A stretch of 64,000 bases of DNA, from the NCBI RefSeq assembly GCF_013314895.1, contig NZ_JABTYE010000010.1:124001-188000 (forward strand), given 5' to 3'. This DNA is from Cupriavidus gilardii (lineage in GTDB: Bacteria > Pseudomonadota > Gammaproteobacteria > Burkholderiales > Burkholderiaceae). The translations under genes and the position numbers were made by a program. Under the pieces are notes generated by a model, which saw nothing but the letters and a program-made list of their open reading frames with translations, had not been told where the DNA came from and did not search any database. Below, in pieces: positions 1 through 7,531 of this stretch. Within the stretch, counting starts at the first letter, position 1. Each line of letters begins with the position of its first letter.

Positions 1-44
1 CGGCTAGAATCCCGTTACCTGACACCCTGAGACACGACAGGCCC

Positions 45-380
45 ATGCTGACCGAACTCGAACAACTGGCCGCCAAGATCGGCCGCGTGCTGCACCACGC
101 GGATACGCTGGCGGCCGAGAACCAGCGGCTGCGCGAGGAGATCGAACGCCTGCAGGCGGAGGCCGCGCAGCTGCGCAGCGATCGCGAAGCGATGGCTGCC
201 GATCGCGAACTGCTGAACATCAAGATCGAGGAAGCGCAACTGCGCATCCAGTCGATCCTCGACAAGCTGCCCACGGCCACCGACGCGCGCCAGCTGGATC
301 TGCTCGAGGAAGGCGAGCTGCCTGCCGAGCGCATCCAGGGCGAGCCGCGCGGCGCCCAGCCTTCCGGAGAACACGCATGA
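45..380 (+). CDS. ZapB-like coiled-coil cell-division protein
   Basis: A 111-residue acidic, almost wholly helical protein. Residues 5-85 form a continuous heptad-rich coiled coil (LEQLAAKIGRVL..., LREEIERLQAEAAQL), and the tail is short and disordered. There is no membrane segment or signal peptide, so it should be cytoplasmic. Small coiled-coil proteins directly upstream of zapA are common in beta- and gammaproteobacteria and are usually named ZapB or TIGR02449 family. They are thought to work with ZapA at the Z-ring. The stop codon overlaps the zapA start as ATGA, so the two are translationally coupled. The ATG at 45 follows the A/G-rich GACACGACAGG. The role rests on context and architecture; no catalytic motif exists to confirm it. 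Confidence 0.75.
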   Translation: MLTELEQLAAKIGRVLHHADTLAAENQRLREEIERLQAEAAQLRSDREAMAADRELLNIKIEEAQLRIQSILDKLPTATDARQLDLLEEGELPAERIQGEPRGAQPSGEHA

Positions 381-748
381 GCGGCAACAAGCAAGTCGAA
401 GTCCATATCGCGGGGCAGCCCTATCGCTTCGCGATCGCCCCCGAGAACGAGGCCGCGCTGCTCGAAGCGGTGGCGCTGGTCGACAACCAGATGACGCGGA
501 TCAAGTCCGGCGCCTCGACCAAGGGCGTCGAGCGCGTCGCGGTGATGGCCGCGATCAGCATCGCCTCCGATCTGCTCGCGCTCAAGCGCAAGCAGCAGGA
601 GGACGGCGCGATTCCGGTGGACGCGGTGCGCGCCCGCATCCGCGAGCTGAACGAGCGCGCCGACGAGGCGCTGCGCCAGTACGCGCATGTCGGCACCAGC
701 GTGGGCAGCGGCAGCATCGGCAATACCGTTTCTTCGGCGCAATCCTGA
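377..748 (+). CDS. zapA: Cell division protein ZapA
   Basis: A 123-residue protein with the ZapA fold. An N-terminal strand region (KQVEVHIAGQPYRFAIAPENEAALLEAVALVDNQM) is followed by a helix carrying the conserved RVAVMAAISIASDLLALK stretch, then a C-terminal coiled coil. ZapA binds FtsZ, cross-links protofilaments and stabilises the Z-ring. The length is slightly above the 100-110 residues usual for the family because of a Ser/Gly-rich tail. The start overlaps the upstream coiled-coil gene by four bases (ATGA). The 6S RNA gene downstream is the usual neighbour of zapA in proteobacteria and supports the call. Confidence 0.93.
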   Translation: MSGNKQVEVHIAGQPYRFAIAPENEAALLEAVALVDNQMTRIKSGASTKGVERVAVMAAISIASDLLALKRKQQEDGAIPVDAVRARIRELNERADEALRQYAHVGTSVGSGSIGNTVSSAQS

Positions 749-780
749 CCCCTTGAACTCCGCGCAGGGGCCCACATATG

Positions 781-798
781 GGCCCTTGTGCAAGGGCC
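781..798 (+). terminator. Possible weak terminator hairpin after zapA
   Basis: A perfect 8-bp stem, GGCCCTTG-TG-CAAGGGCC, lies 33 bases after the zapA stop. It is followed only by TTCACC, so there is no real U-tract. It may stop or stabilise the zapA transcript, but termination is uncertain. Confidence 0.35.
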
Positions 799-873
799 TT
801 CACCATAGCGGTATATGCATGTGAAGACCGTGCCGCGGCTGCCACGCAAATGTAACGACAAGCCCGGACACGC

Positions 874-902
874 TTGGTATGCGCAGAACCCCGGTGTATA
901 GT
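874..902 (+). promoter_or_regulatory. Sigma70-type promoter upstream of 6S RNA
   Basis: TTGGTA (874-879), a 17-bp spacer and TATAGT (897-902), the latter preceded by TG for an extended -10. Transcription would begin near 908-910, about 150 bases before the 6S RNA closing stem. It could be a distal 6S promoter or the promoter of a separate small RNA. Confidence 0.5.
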
Positions 903-927
903 GGAGCCACTGCACGGAGGTACCAAG

Positions 928-981
928 GTGCAGAAACATGGTCGGGTTATCGCGCCCGGCCGCCGTTCTCCTCCATCCTGA
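928..981 (+). CDS. Possible 17-codon leader peptide
   Basis: A GTG codon follows GGAGG (916-920) at a 7-base spacing and opens a 17-codon frame ending in TGA at 979-981. The start codon lies in the right arm of a 6-bp hairpin, CTGCAC (910-915) with GTGCAG (928-933), and GGAGG is exposed in the loop. The peptide is basic and resembles nothing I recognise. It may be only an RNA element that happens to contain a ribosome binding site. Confidence 0.2.
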   Translation: MQKHGRVIAPGRRSPPS

Positions 982-992
982 TTAGAAACGGC

Positions 993-1050
993 AAACGTCT
1001 GACCTCCCCCGGACTTCGATGTCCAGGCCCAATTGGATAGTCAGACGTTT
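993..1050 (+). other. Long-range inverted repeat before 6S RNA
   Basis: AAACGTCTGAC (993-1003) pairs perfectly with GTCAGACGTTT (1040-1050). A nested hairpin, GGAC-TTCGAT-GTCC, sits at 1011-1024. The structure ends 8 bases before the 6S closing stem and has no U-tract. It may be a processing site, or the 3' end of a small RNA that starts near 909. Confidence 0.5.
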
Positions 1051-1056
1051 GACAGT

Positions 1057-1270
1057 TTCCCTGCCTGGTTCGCGAAGGTCATAACTCCTTGAACCGATAT
1101 GCATTGCATGGTGCGGGATGATGCCGTGTGGGCGAGCGCGTCACAGTGTTCATAGCGTAGGTCTCGAACCTGGGCTCCCTGAATAGGTGATGTACCCGAA
1201 ATGCGGCTTCCGCAGCCACACTGAACCTCACTTGGGTTCAGGATGCCGACCCAACGGCCGAGGCGGGGAC
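1057..1270 (+). ncRNA. ssrS: 6S RNA
   Basis: 6S RNA binds sigma70 holoenzyme as an open-promoter mimic. The closing stem CCCTGCCT (1059-1066) pairs with AGGCGGGG (1261-1268) with one G-U pair. The 5' half contains CTCCTTGAACCGATATG, matching the conserved segment of E. coli 6S (CCCCTGAGCCGATAT). The 3' half contains CTGAACC-TCACTT-GGGTTCAG, the counterpart of the E. coli TTGAACC...GGGTTCAA hairpin. The position just downstream of zapA is the usual one. About 210 nt is longer than the E. coli molecule, so the exact ends are uncertain. A strong terminator follows immediately. Confidence 0.85.
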
Positions 1271-1277
1271 CCCATGC

Positions 1278-1315
1278 AAGAGGCGATGGTCTTTGGACCA
1301 TCGCCTCTTTTTTTT
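1278..1315 (+). terminator. Rho-independent terminator of 6S RNA
   Basis: A perfect 14-bp stem, AAGAGGCGATGGTC with GACCATCGCCTCTT around a TTTG loop, is followed by an uninterrupted T-tract. It ends the 6S precursor. Confidence 0.9.
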
Positions 1316-1455
1316 GCCGGCGTATTGGCCCATGGTGTGAATGCCAGTGCGGGCGACGAAGGCGCTTTCACGGTATGCTTGCCGCGTCGCGCCACTGCTG
1401 CAATGCCCTTGCCGCGTCCTCGCGATGCCGTTCCGACCCTCCATGACGTGCAAGC

Positions 1456-2034
<579 letters not shown>

Positions 2035-2142
2035 TGGGACGCCGCTGATGGAACGCGCCTGACCGGCGTGCGATCCGCGCGGGCGGTACACGCACCGCCC
2101 GCGAGATAACCATAACGAAAAACATCACCAGGCGATCCACGC

Positions 2143-2955
2143 ATGACTCTCTCCCTGATTCCCGCGCTGCTGCTGCTCGGCGCGTTCACCGGTTTCTGCG
2201 CAGGACTGCTCGGCGTAGGCGGCGGCATGATGATGGTGCCGTTCCTGACGCTGACCTTCAGCTGGCTGGCCTTTCCGGAAGCGGCGATCGTCCATATGGC
2301 GATCGCCACCTCGATGTCCACCATCCTGTTCACGTCGCTGTCGTCGGTGCGCGCCCACCACAAGCAGGGCGCGGTGCGCTGGAAGATCGTGCTGGCGCTG
2401 GCGCCCGGCATCCTGCTGGGCGGCATGATCGGCGGCGGCAAGGTGTTTGCGGCCCTGAAGACCGGCTGGCTGTCGCTGCTGTTCGCGCTGTTCGTCGGCT
2501 TCTCGGCCACGCAGATGCTGCGCAGTCGCAAGCCGTCGGCGACCCGGCAGCTGCCCGGCGTTCCGGGTATGTTCGGCGCCGGCTCGGCGATCGGCTTCCT
2601 GTCCAGCCTGGTCGGTGCGGGCGGCGGCTTCGTCTCGGTACCGTTCATGACCTGGTGCAACGTGCCGATCCACCATGCCGTCGCGACGTCCGCGGCGTTG
2701 GGCTTCCCGATCGCCGCGGCCAGCGTGATCGGCTATGTCTGGAGCGGCTACCAGATGACCGGCCTGCCGGCGGGCTCGCTCGGCTATGTCTACCTGCCGG
2801 CGCTGGCGGTGATCGCGGTCGCCAGTGTCCTGACCGCGCCGCTCGGCGCACGCACCGCGCATCGGATGGAGGTCCGCAAGCTCAAGCGCATCTTCGCCGG
2901 CATGCTGTTCTGCCTGGCCACCTACATGCTGTGGAAAGCCTGGCAGACGTTCTGA
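2143..2955 (+). CDS. TSUP family membrane permease (TauE/SafE)
   Basis: A 270-residue integral membrane protein with about eight hydrophobic segments arranged as two repeats. Each repeat has the glycine-rich signature of the family: FCAGLLGVGGGMMMVPFL near residue 20 and IGFLSSLVGAGGGFVSVPFM near 155. TSUP proteins export small anions, typically sulfite or organosulfonates, and some act as formate or oxalate carriers. No substrate gene lies next to it, so the cargo is unknown. The ATG at 2143 gives an N-terminus that enters the first helix at once, as is usual. Confidence 0.9.
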   Translation: MTLSLIPALLLLGAFTGFCAGLLGVGGGMMMVPFLTLTFSWLAFPEAAIVHMAIATSMSTILFTSLSSVRAHHKQGAVRWKIVLALAPGILLGGMIGGGKVFAALKTGWLSLLFALFVGFSATQMLRSRKPSATRQLPGVPGMFGAGSAIGFLSSLVGAGGGFVSVPFMTWCNVPIHHAVATSAALGFPIAAASVIGYVWSGYQMTGLPAGSLGYVYLPALAVIAVASVLTAPLGARTAHRMEVRKLKRIFAGMLFCLATYMLWKAWQTF

Positions 2956-3051
2956 CGCCCGGTAATACGCCGATACAAGCGCCCGGCGACGCCAGGGAAC
3001 CGGGCGCGCCAGTGACCGTCTGATCACCATCACATTGTCATGGAGAACTCG

Positions 3052-3759
3052 ATGAAGCAATTGCTCGCCGCTACCCTGCTCGGTACCACCGCACTGGCCG
3101 CCTCCGCGCAAGGCGGCCCGATGCCGCCTGAAGGATGGCAACCGCCCGCGGGCGTGCTGTCGCTGTCGGCGGAGGCCGCGGCCGAAGTGCCGACCGACGT
3201 GGTGCGCGTGACGCTGGCCGCAGAGCAGGAAGGCGCCGAGCCCGCCGCGATCTCGTCCGCGCTGTCGGCGAAGGCTCAGCAGGTGATCGCGCACGCCAAG
3301 CGCGTGTCCGGCATCCAGGCGGAATCGGGCGGCTTCACGATCTATCCGAGCACCGACCGCAACGGCCGCATCAGCACCTGGCGCGGACGCGCCGAGGTCA
3401 TCCTGCAGTCGCGCGATTTCAGCGCGGCATCGAAGCTCGCCGGCGAGCTGGCGAGCCAGATGCAGGTGCAGAACATCAGCTTCTCGCTGTCGCGCGAGGC
3501 GCGGCTCGCGGCCGAGAGCAAGCTGACCGAGCAGGCGGTGGCCGCGTTCCGCGACAAGGCGCAGACCACGACCCGGCTGTTCGGCTATGGCAGCTACACG
3601 ATCCGCAGCGTGCAGGTCGGCGAGGCCGGCACCGTGACGCCGATGCCGCGCATGTACGCCAAGGCCGCGATGGCCGCGGAGGCGGCACCGGTGCCGATGG
3701 AGGGCGGCAAGGCCCAGGTCACCGTGACCGTGAACGGCTCGGTGCAGATGCTGAAGTAA
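3052..3759 (+). CDS. SIMPL (DUF541) domain periplasmic protein
   Basis: A 235-residue exported protein. The N-terminus MKQLLAATLLGTTALAASAQ is a signal peptide with cleavage expected after the final Ala-Gln region. The mature part is a SIMPL domain: LSLSAEAAAEVPTDVVRVTLAAE at the start, a central WRGRAEVILQSRDF strand, NISFSLSRE, and a C-terminal AQVTVTVNGSVQM. SIMPL proteins occur in envelopes, and a few are linked to oxidative stress, but the biochemical role is unknown. I chose the ATG at 3052 because GGAG (3042-3045) precedes it by six bases; an in-frame ATG at 3040 would put the Shine-Dalgarno inside the gene. Confidence 0.88.
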   Translation: MKQLLAATLLGTTALAASAQGGPMPPEGWQPPAGVLSLSAEAAAEVPTDVVRVTLAAEQEGAEPAAISSALSAKAQQVIAHAKRVSGIQAESGGFTIYPSTDRNGRISTWRGRAEVILQSRDFSAASKLAGELASQMQVQNISFSLSREARLAAESKLTEQAVAAFRDKAQTTTRLFGYGSYTIRSVQVGEAGTVTPMPRMYAKAAMAAEAAPVPMEGGKAQVTVTVNGSVQMLK

Positions 3760-3790
3760 GGCGCGACAGGTCCAACCAACCTAGTGGTGT

Positions 3791-3925
3791 ACTCCCTCTC
3801 CCCCTCAGGGGGAGAGGGCCGGGGAGAGGGAGGTGGTTTCAAACGGCGCGGGCCTAGCCAGCGCCGCTGCCCTCTCCCCCGGCCCCTCTCCCGCATGCGG
3901 GAGAGGGGAGCCAACCGAGCGCAAG
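3791..3925. repeat. Dispersed paired-hairpin repeat, copy 1
   Basis: Hairpin A is CCCTCTCCCCC (3794-3804), a TCA loop and its complement (3808-3818), followed by GGGGAGAGGGAGGTGGTTT. Hairpin B is a perfect 26-bp palindrome (3883-3908) with the arm CCCCTCTCCCGCA. The element fills the gap between the convergent SIMPL and matB genes, and either hairpin could end transcription. Three more copies are at 49371, 56695 and 62395. Confidence 0.85.
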
Positions 3926-3931
3926 GCCGCT

Positions 3932-5482
3932 CTACCCGCCAAACCTTTCCCGCAGCAGGTTCTTCTGCACCTTGCCCATCGTATTGCGCGGCAATTCGCT
4001 GACCAGGTGAATCCGCTTGGGCACCTTGAAGTTGGCGATCCGGTGCTTCAGCGTGCCGATCATCGCCTGCTCGTTCAGTTCGGCGCCCGGCTTGCCGACC
4101 ACCACCGCCACCACCGCCTCGCCGAAATCCGGATGGGGCACGCCGATCACCGCGCTCTCCTGCACGCCGGGCATCTCGTCGAGGAAGCTCTCGATCTCCT
4201 TCGGATAGACGTTGTAGCCGCCGGAAATGATCAGGTCCTTGCTGCGGCCGACGATGGTCAGATAGTCGTCCGGCACCCTGCGTTCGCCCGACATGCCGAC
4301 GATGGCGCCGCCGAAGCGTCCCACGTCGCCGGTCTTGAACCAGCCGTCCGCGGTGAATTCCTCGCCCGTTTTCTCCGGCATGCGCCAGTAGCCCTTGAAC
4401 ACGTTCGGCCCCTTGACCTCGACCGCGCCGATCTCGCCGGCCGGGCAGGGCTTGCCCTCTCCATCGACGACCCGCACCGACACGCCGGGCAACGGGCGGC
4501 CCACGGTGCCGCCGATCCGCTCGCCTTCGCTGGGGTCGTACGGATTCGACACCAGCATCACCGTCTCGCTCATGCCGTAGCGCTCGAGGATGGTATGCCC
4601 GGTGCGCTCGCGGAACGCCTCGAAGGTCTCCAGCAGCAGCGGCGCCGAGCCCGACACGAACAGGCGCATGCGGCGGCAGGTGTCCTCGTCGAAGCGCTGA
4701 TCCTGCAGCATCCGCACATAGTAGGTCGGCACGCCCATCATCACCGTCGAGCGCGGCAGGAAACGCAGCACCTGCTCCATGTCGAACTTCGGTGCCCAGA
4801 TCATCTTGGCGCCGGCCAGCAGCGCACCGTGCGAGGCGACGAACAGCCCATGCACATGGAAGATCGGCAGCATGTGCAGCAGCACGTCGTCGCTGCGCCA
4901 GCCCCAGGCCTTGTGCAGCGTCTCGGCGTTCGACGACAGATTGCGATGCGTCAGCATCGCGCCCTTGCTGCGGCCCGTGGTACCCGAGGTGTAGAGGATC
5001 GCCGCCAGATCGTCGGGCTCGCTGTGGACCGTATCGAAGCGGTCAGGCTGCGCCGCGGCGCGTGCCAGCAGCGTGCCGCCCCGGTCGTCGTCGAGCGTGA
5101 ATACATGGCCCGTGCCGTGGCGGAACGCCAGCTTCGACACCCAGCCGAAATTGGCGCTGCTGCAGACGACCACCGCGGGCTCGGCATTGCCGATGAAATA
5201 GTCGATCTCGGCTTCCTGGTACGCCGTGTTCAGCGGCAGATAGACAAAGCCGGCGCGCAGCGTGGCCAGATACAGGAACAGCGCCTCGGGCGACTTCTCG
5301 ACCTGCACCGCGACACGCGCGCCTTCCGGCAGGTCGAGCGAGGCGAGCAGATTGGCCAGCTTGGCGGTGGCGCGGTCGAGGTCGTCCCAGCTGTAGTACA
5401 GGCCGTCGTGCGTCTCGATGCAGCAGGCCTCGCGCTTGGCGGGGAAGCGGGATTCGAACAGGGCGAACAGATTGGCGTTCAT
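3932..5482 (-). CDS. matB: Malonate-CoA ligase (malonyl-CoA synthetase)
   Basis: A 516-residue acyl-adenylate-forming enzyme. It carries the P-loop motif TSGTTGRSKG at 165-174, the YGMSET motif, the GWFKTGDVG hinge-region motif, RSKDLIISGGYNVYPKEIE, and a C-terminal PRNTMGKVQK with the catalytic lysine (504 or 507). Length and motifs fit the MatB branch, which makes malonyl-CoA from malonate, CoA and ATP. The co-oriented malonyl-CoA decarboxylase gene strongly supports malonate as substrate. The ATG at 5482 is the first codon of the conserved domain; an open frame continues upstream but is an artefact of the neighbouring gene. It is the last gene of the leftward malonate operon and ends at a hairpin repeat. 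Confidence 0.88.
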   Translation of the reverse strand: MNANLFALFESRFPAKREACCIETHDGLYYSWDDLDRATAKLANLLASLDLPEGARVAVQVEKSPEALFLYLATLRAGFVYLPLNTAYQEAEIDYFIGNAEPAVVVCSSANFGWVSKLAFRHGTGHVFTLDDDRGGTLLARAAAQPDRFDTVHSEPDDLAAILYTSGTTGRSKGAMLTHRNLSSNAETLHKAWGWRSDDVLLHMLPIFHVHGLFVASHGALLAGAKMIWAPKFDMEQVLRFLPRSTVMMGVPTYYVRMLQDQRFDEDTCRRMRLFVSGSAPLLLETFEAFRERTGHTILERYGMSETVMLVSNPYDPSEGERIGGTVGRPLPGVSVRVVDGEGKPCPAGEIGAVEVKGPNVFKGYWRMPEKTGEEFTADGWFKTGDVGRFGGAIVGMSGERRVPDDYLTIVGRSKDLIISGGYNVYPKEIESFLDEMPGVQESAVIGVPHPDFGEAVVAVVVGKPGAELNEQAMIGTLKHRIANFKVPKRIHLVSELPRNTMGKVQKNLLRERFGG

Positions 5483-5538
5483 GCGATCAGCGGTAAAAGC
5501 TTGAAGAGGAAGAAAAACCGGCAACGGCAGCGGCGGCG

Positions 5539-6336
5539 CTAGGCGCCCTCCTGTCCGTCGAAACGGGGCGGCCGGCGCGCCAGAAAGGCGGCGACGCCTT
5601 CGGCATGATCGCGGCTGGCCGCATACGAGAAATGGGCATCGAGTTCTGCGGCCGACAGCGGCGCGGGTTGTGGCGACAGCCGCGCGATGGTCGCCTTGTT
5701 GATGCGCGCGGCCAGCGGCGCGCCGGCTGCGATGCGGCGCGCGGTGGCCATGGCTTCCGCGGCGACGTCGCTGCGCGCGACCACACGCGTCAGCAGCCCC
5801 TTGGCCTGCGCCTCGGCCGCATCGAACACGCGGCCTTCCAGCAGGATTTCGAGCGTCGCGGCACGGCCGGCCAGCGCCAGCAGACCCTGCAGCTCGCCGG
5901 GGGCCATCGGGAAACCGAGCTTGTTGATCGGCACGCCGAAGCGACTGTCGGTGCCCGCGATACGCAGATCGCAATGGCAGGCGATCTCCAGGCCGCCACC
6001 GACGCAGACGCCTTCGATGCAGGCCACGGTCGGATGCAGGCAGCCGGCGATCGCCGCGAGCGCCGGCGCCAGGATGTCGACGTGGTAGGCGCGCACCGAG
6101 GCGGGATCGCCGCGCAGCCGCGGAAACTCCGCGATATCGGCGCCGGCAGCAAAATTGCCGTCGGCGCCGCGCAGCACCACGCAGCGCAGCGTGCGGTCGG
6201 CCGACAGCCGCGTGAAGCCGTCGGCCAGCGCGCGCCACATCGCTTCCGAAATCGCGTTGAGCTTGCCCGGATTCGACAGCGTGACCAGCGCGATGTCGCC
6301 ATCGCGCTCGAAGCTGACCGCGCCGCTCACGGCCAC
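5539..6336 (-). CDS. Enoyl-CoA hydratase/isomerase family protein of the malonate operon
   Basis: A 265-residue crotonase-fold protein. It shows the first oxyanion-hole segment (GADGNFAAGADIAEF), the second (ACIEGVCVGGGLEIACHCDLRIA) and the family's NKLGFPMAPGELQGL stretch. Crotonase members hydrate, isomerise or decarboxylate CoA esters. Within a malonate cluster it might act on malonyl-, methylmalonyl- or another short acyl-CoA, but the sequence does not settle this. It starts at GTG 6336 (GTG GCC GTG AGC), and no in-frame ATG lies nearby. It sits between matB and the Bug receptor gene in the same operon, with gaps of about 55 bases on either side. Confidence 0.85.
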   Translation of the reverse strand: MAVSGAVSFERDGDIALVTLSNPGKLNAISEAMWRALADGFTRLSADRTLRCVVLRGADGNFAAGADIAEFPRLRGDPASVRAYHVDILAPALAAIAGCLHPTVACIEGVCVGGGLEIACHCDLRIAGTDSRFGVPINKLGFPMAPGELQGLLALAGRAATLEILLEGRVFDAAEAQAKGLLTRVVARSDVAAEAMATARRIAAGAPLAARINKATIARLSPQPAPLSAAELDAHFSYAASRDHAEGVAAFLARRPPRFDGQEGA

Positions 6337-6366
6337 ACCCGCGGCATCGATGCCGTCGCGAATGGG

Positions 6367-6390
6367 ATCGTCATCGCCATCGTCATCGCC
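6367..6390. repeat. 12-bp tandem repeat (2 copies)
   Basis: ATCGTCATCGCC occurs twice without change in the spacer between the hydratase start and the Bug receptor stop. It is one of several repeats with a 12-bp period in this window. Confidence 0.8.
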
Positions 6391-6391
6391 A

Positions 6392-7384
6392 TCAATCCAT
6401 CTTGGCGCCGGACTGCTGCACCACCTGCGCCCAGCGCTTGATTTCGGCGCGCTGGAACTGAGCGAACTGATCCGGCGTGTACGACGGCGTCTCCGAGCCG
6501 TTGTTCAGCCAGATCTGCTTGAGCTCCGGCGTATTGAGCGCCTTGTTGACCTCGGCGTAGAGCTTGTCGCTGATTTCCTTTGGCGTGTTCTTCGGTACCC
6601 ACAGCGCATACCAGGTCGACACCTCGTAGTTCGGCACGCCGGCTTCGGCCGCGGTCGGCACGTCGGGGAAGGCCGGCGAGCGCTTCGGCGCCGCCACCGC
6701 CAGCGCCTTGATACGGCCCGCGCGGATATGCTGCGCGGACGAGCCCAGGCCGTCGAACACCATGTCGACCTGGCCGGCGATCAGGTCGGACAGCGCCGGC
6801 CCGGCACCCTTGTACGGAATATGCGTGATGAAGGTCTTGGTCTGGATCTTGAACAGCTCGCCCGCCAGATGGTGCGACGAGCCGTTGCCGGCCGAGCCGT
6901 AGTTCAGCTTGCCGGGATTCTGGCGCGCGTAGGCGATCAGCTCCTGCAGCGTCTTGGCCTGGACCTTGGTCGGATTGACGACCACCACCTGCGGCGGCTG
7001 CGCGATCACGGTGATCGGCACGAAGTCCTTCTCGATGTCGTAATCGAGCTTCTTGTAGAACGAGGGCGCGATCACGTGATGGGCGCCGCCGATGAAGATC
7101 GTGTAGCCATCGGGCGCGGCCTTCGATGCGAGACTGGCGCCGACCGTGCCGCCCGCGCCGCCGCGGTTGTCGATGACGAACTGCTTGCCAAGCTGCTTGG
7201 ACAATTGCGCCGCCAGCGGCCGCGCAAAGGCATCGGTGCCGCCGCCGGCCGGGAACGGCACGACGATGGTGACCGGCCTGGACGGCCAGGGCTCCTGCGC
7301 CGACGCCGTGCCGAGCGCCATCATCGCGATGCCGCCGGCCAGTGCCAGCATCCCTGCCGTCCGCTTGAACTGACTACGTTCCAT
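6392..7384 (-). CDS. Bug/TctC-type periplasmic solute-binding receptor
   Basis: A 330-residue tripartite tricarboxylate transporter receptor. Residues 1-29 are a signal peptide ending in GTASAQ. The mature protein shows the Bug signatures WPSRPVTIVVPFPAGGGTDAFAR, VIDNRGGAGGTVGA, LNYGSAGNGSSHHLAGELF and IPYKGAGPALSDLIAGQVD. Bug proteins bind carboxylates in the periplasm and deliver them to TctA/TctB-type permeases or to sensors. No permease genes are in the operon, so it is an orphan receptor, common in Burkholderiales. Context suggests malonate or a related acid as ligand. GAGGAGA precedes the ATG at 7384 at good spacing. Confidence 0.92.
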   Translation of the reverse strand: MERSQFKRTAGMLALAGGIAMMALGTASAQEPWPSRPVTIVVPFPAGGGTDAFARPLAAQLSKQLGKQFVIDNRGGAGGTVGASLASKAAPDGYTIFIGGAHHVIAPSFYKKLDYDIEKDFVPITVIAQPPQVVVVNPTKVQAKTLQELIAYARQNPGKLNYGSAGNGSSHHLAGELFKIQTKTFITHIPYKGAGPALSDLIAGQVDMVFDGLGSSAQHIRAGRIKALAVAAPKRSPAFPDVPTAAEAGVPNYEVSTWYALWVPKNTPKEISDKLYAEVNKALNTPELKQIWLNNGSETPSYTPDQFAQFQRAEIKRWAQVVQQSGAKMD

Positions 7385-7531
7385 GGTGTGTCTCCTCGCT
7401 TTGTCTTATGAAAATGCGATGTGAACTGCTGGTGTGAACCGCTTTGGAACTTCCCGTCGAAAAATGCACTGCGAAACTGGATGATGCGGTGATGCGATGT
7501 GCTGATGCGAGCCGGCGCCGGCCGCTCTCGC

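Noticed and set aside
1049..1077. TTGACA at 1049-1054 as the -35 of a 6S promoter
   Set aside because: No -10 lies at 16-18 bp, and the hexamer is part of the inverted repeat and too close to the mature 5' end.
3794..3908. CRISPR-like array of CCCTCTCCC repeats
   Set aside because: The repeats are self-complementary hairpin arms, not regularly spaced direct repeats, and no cas gene is nearby.
3833..5542. Long plus-strand open frame opposite matB
   Set aside because: Antisense to a gene with complete family motifs. Its His/Arg/Gln-rich translation is typical of GC-rich shadow frames.
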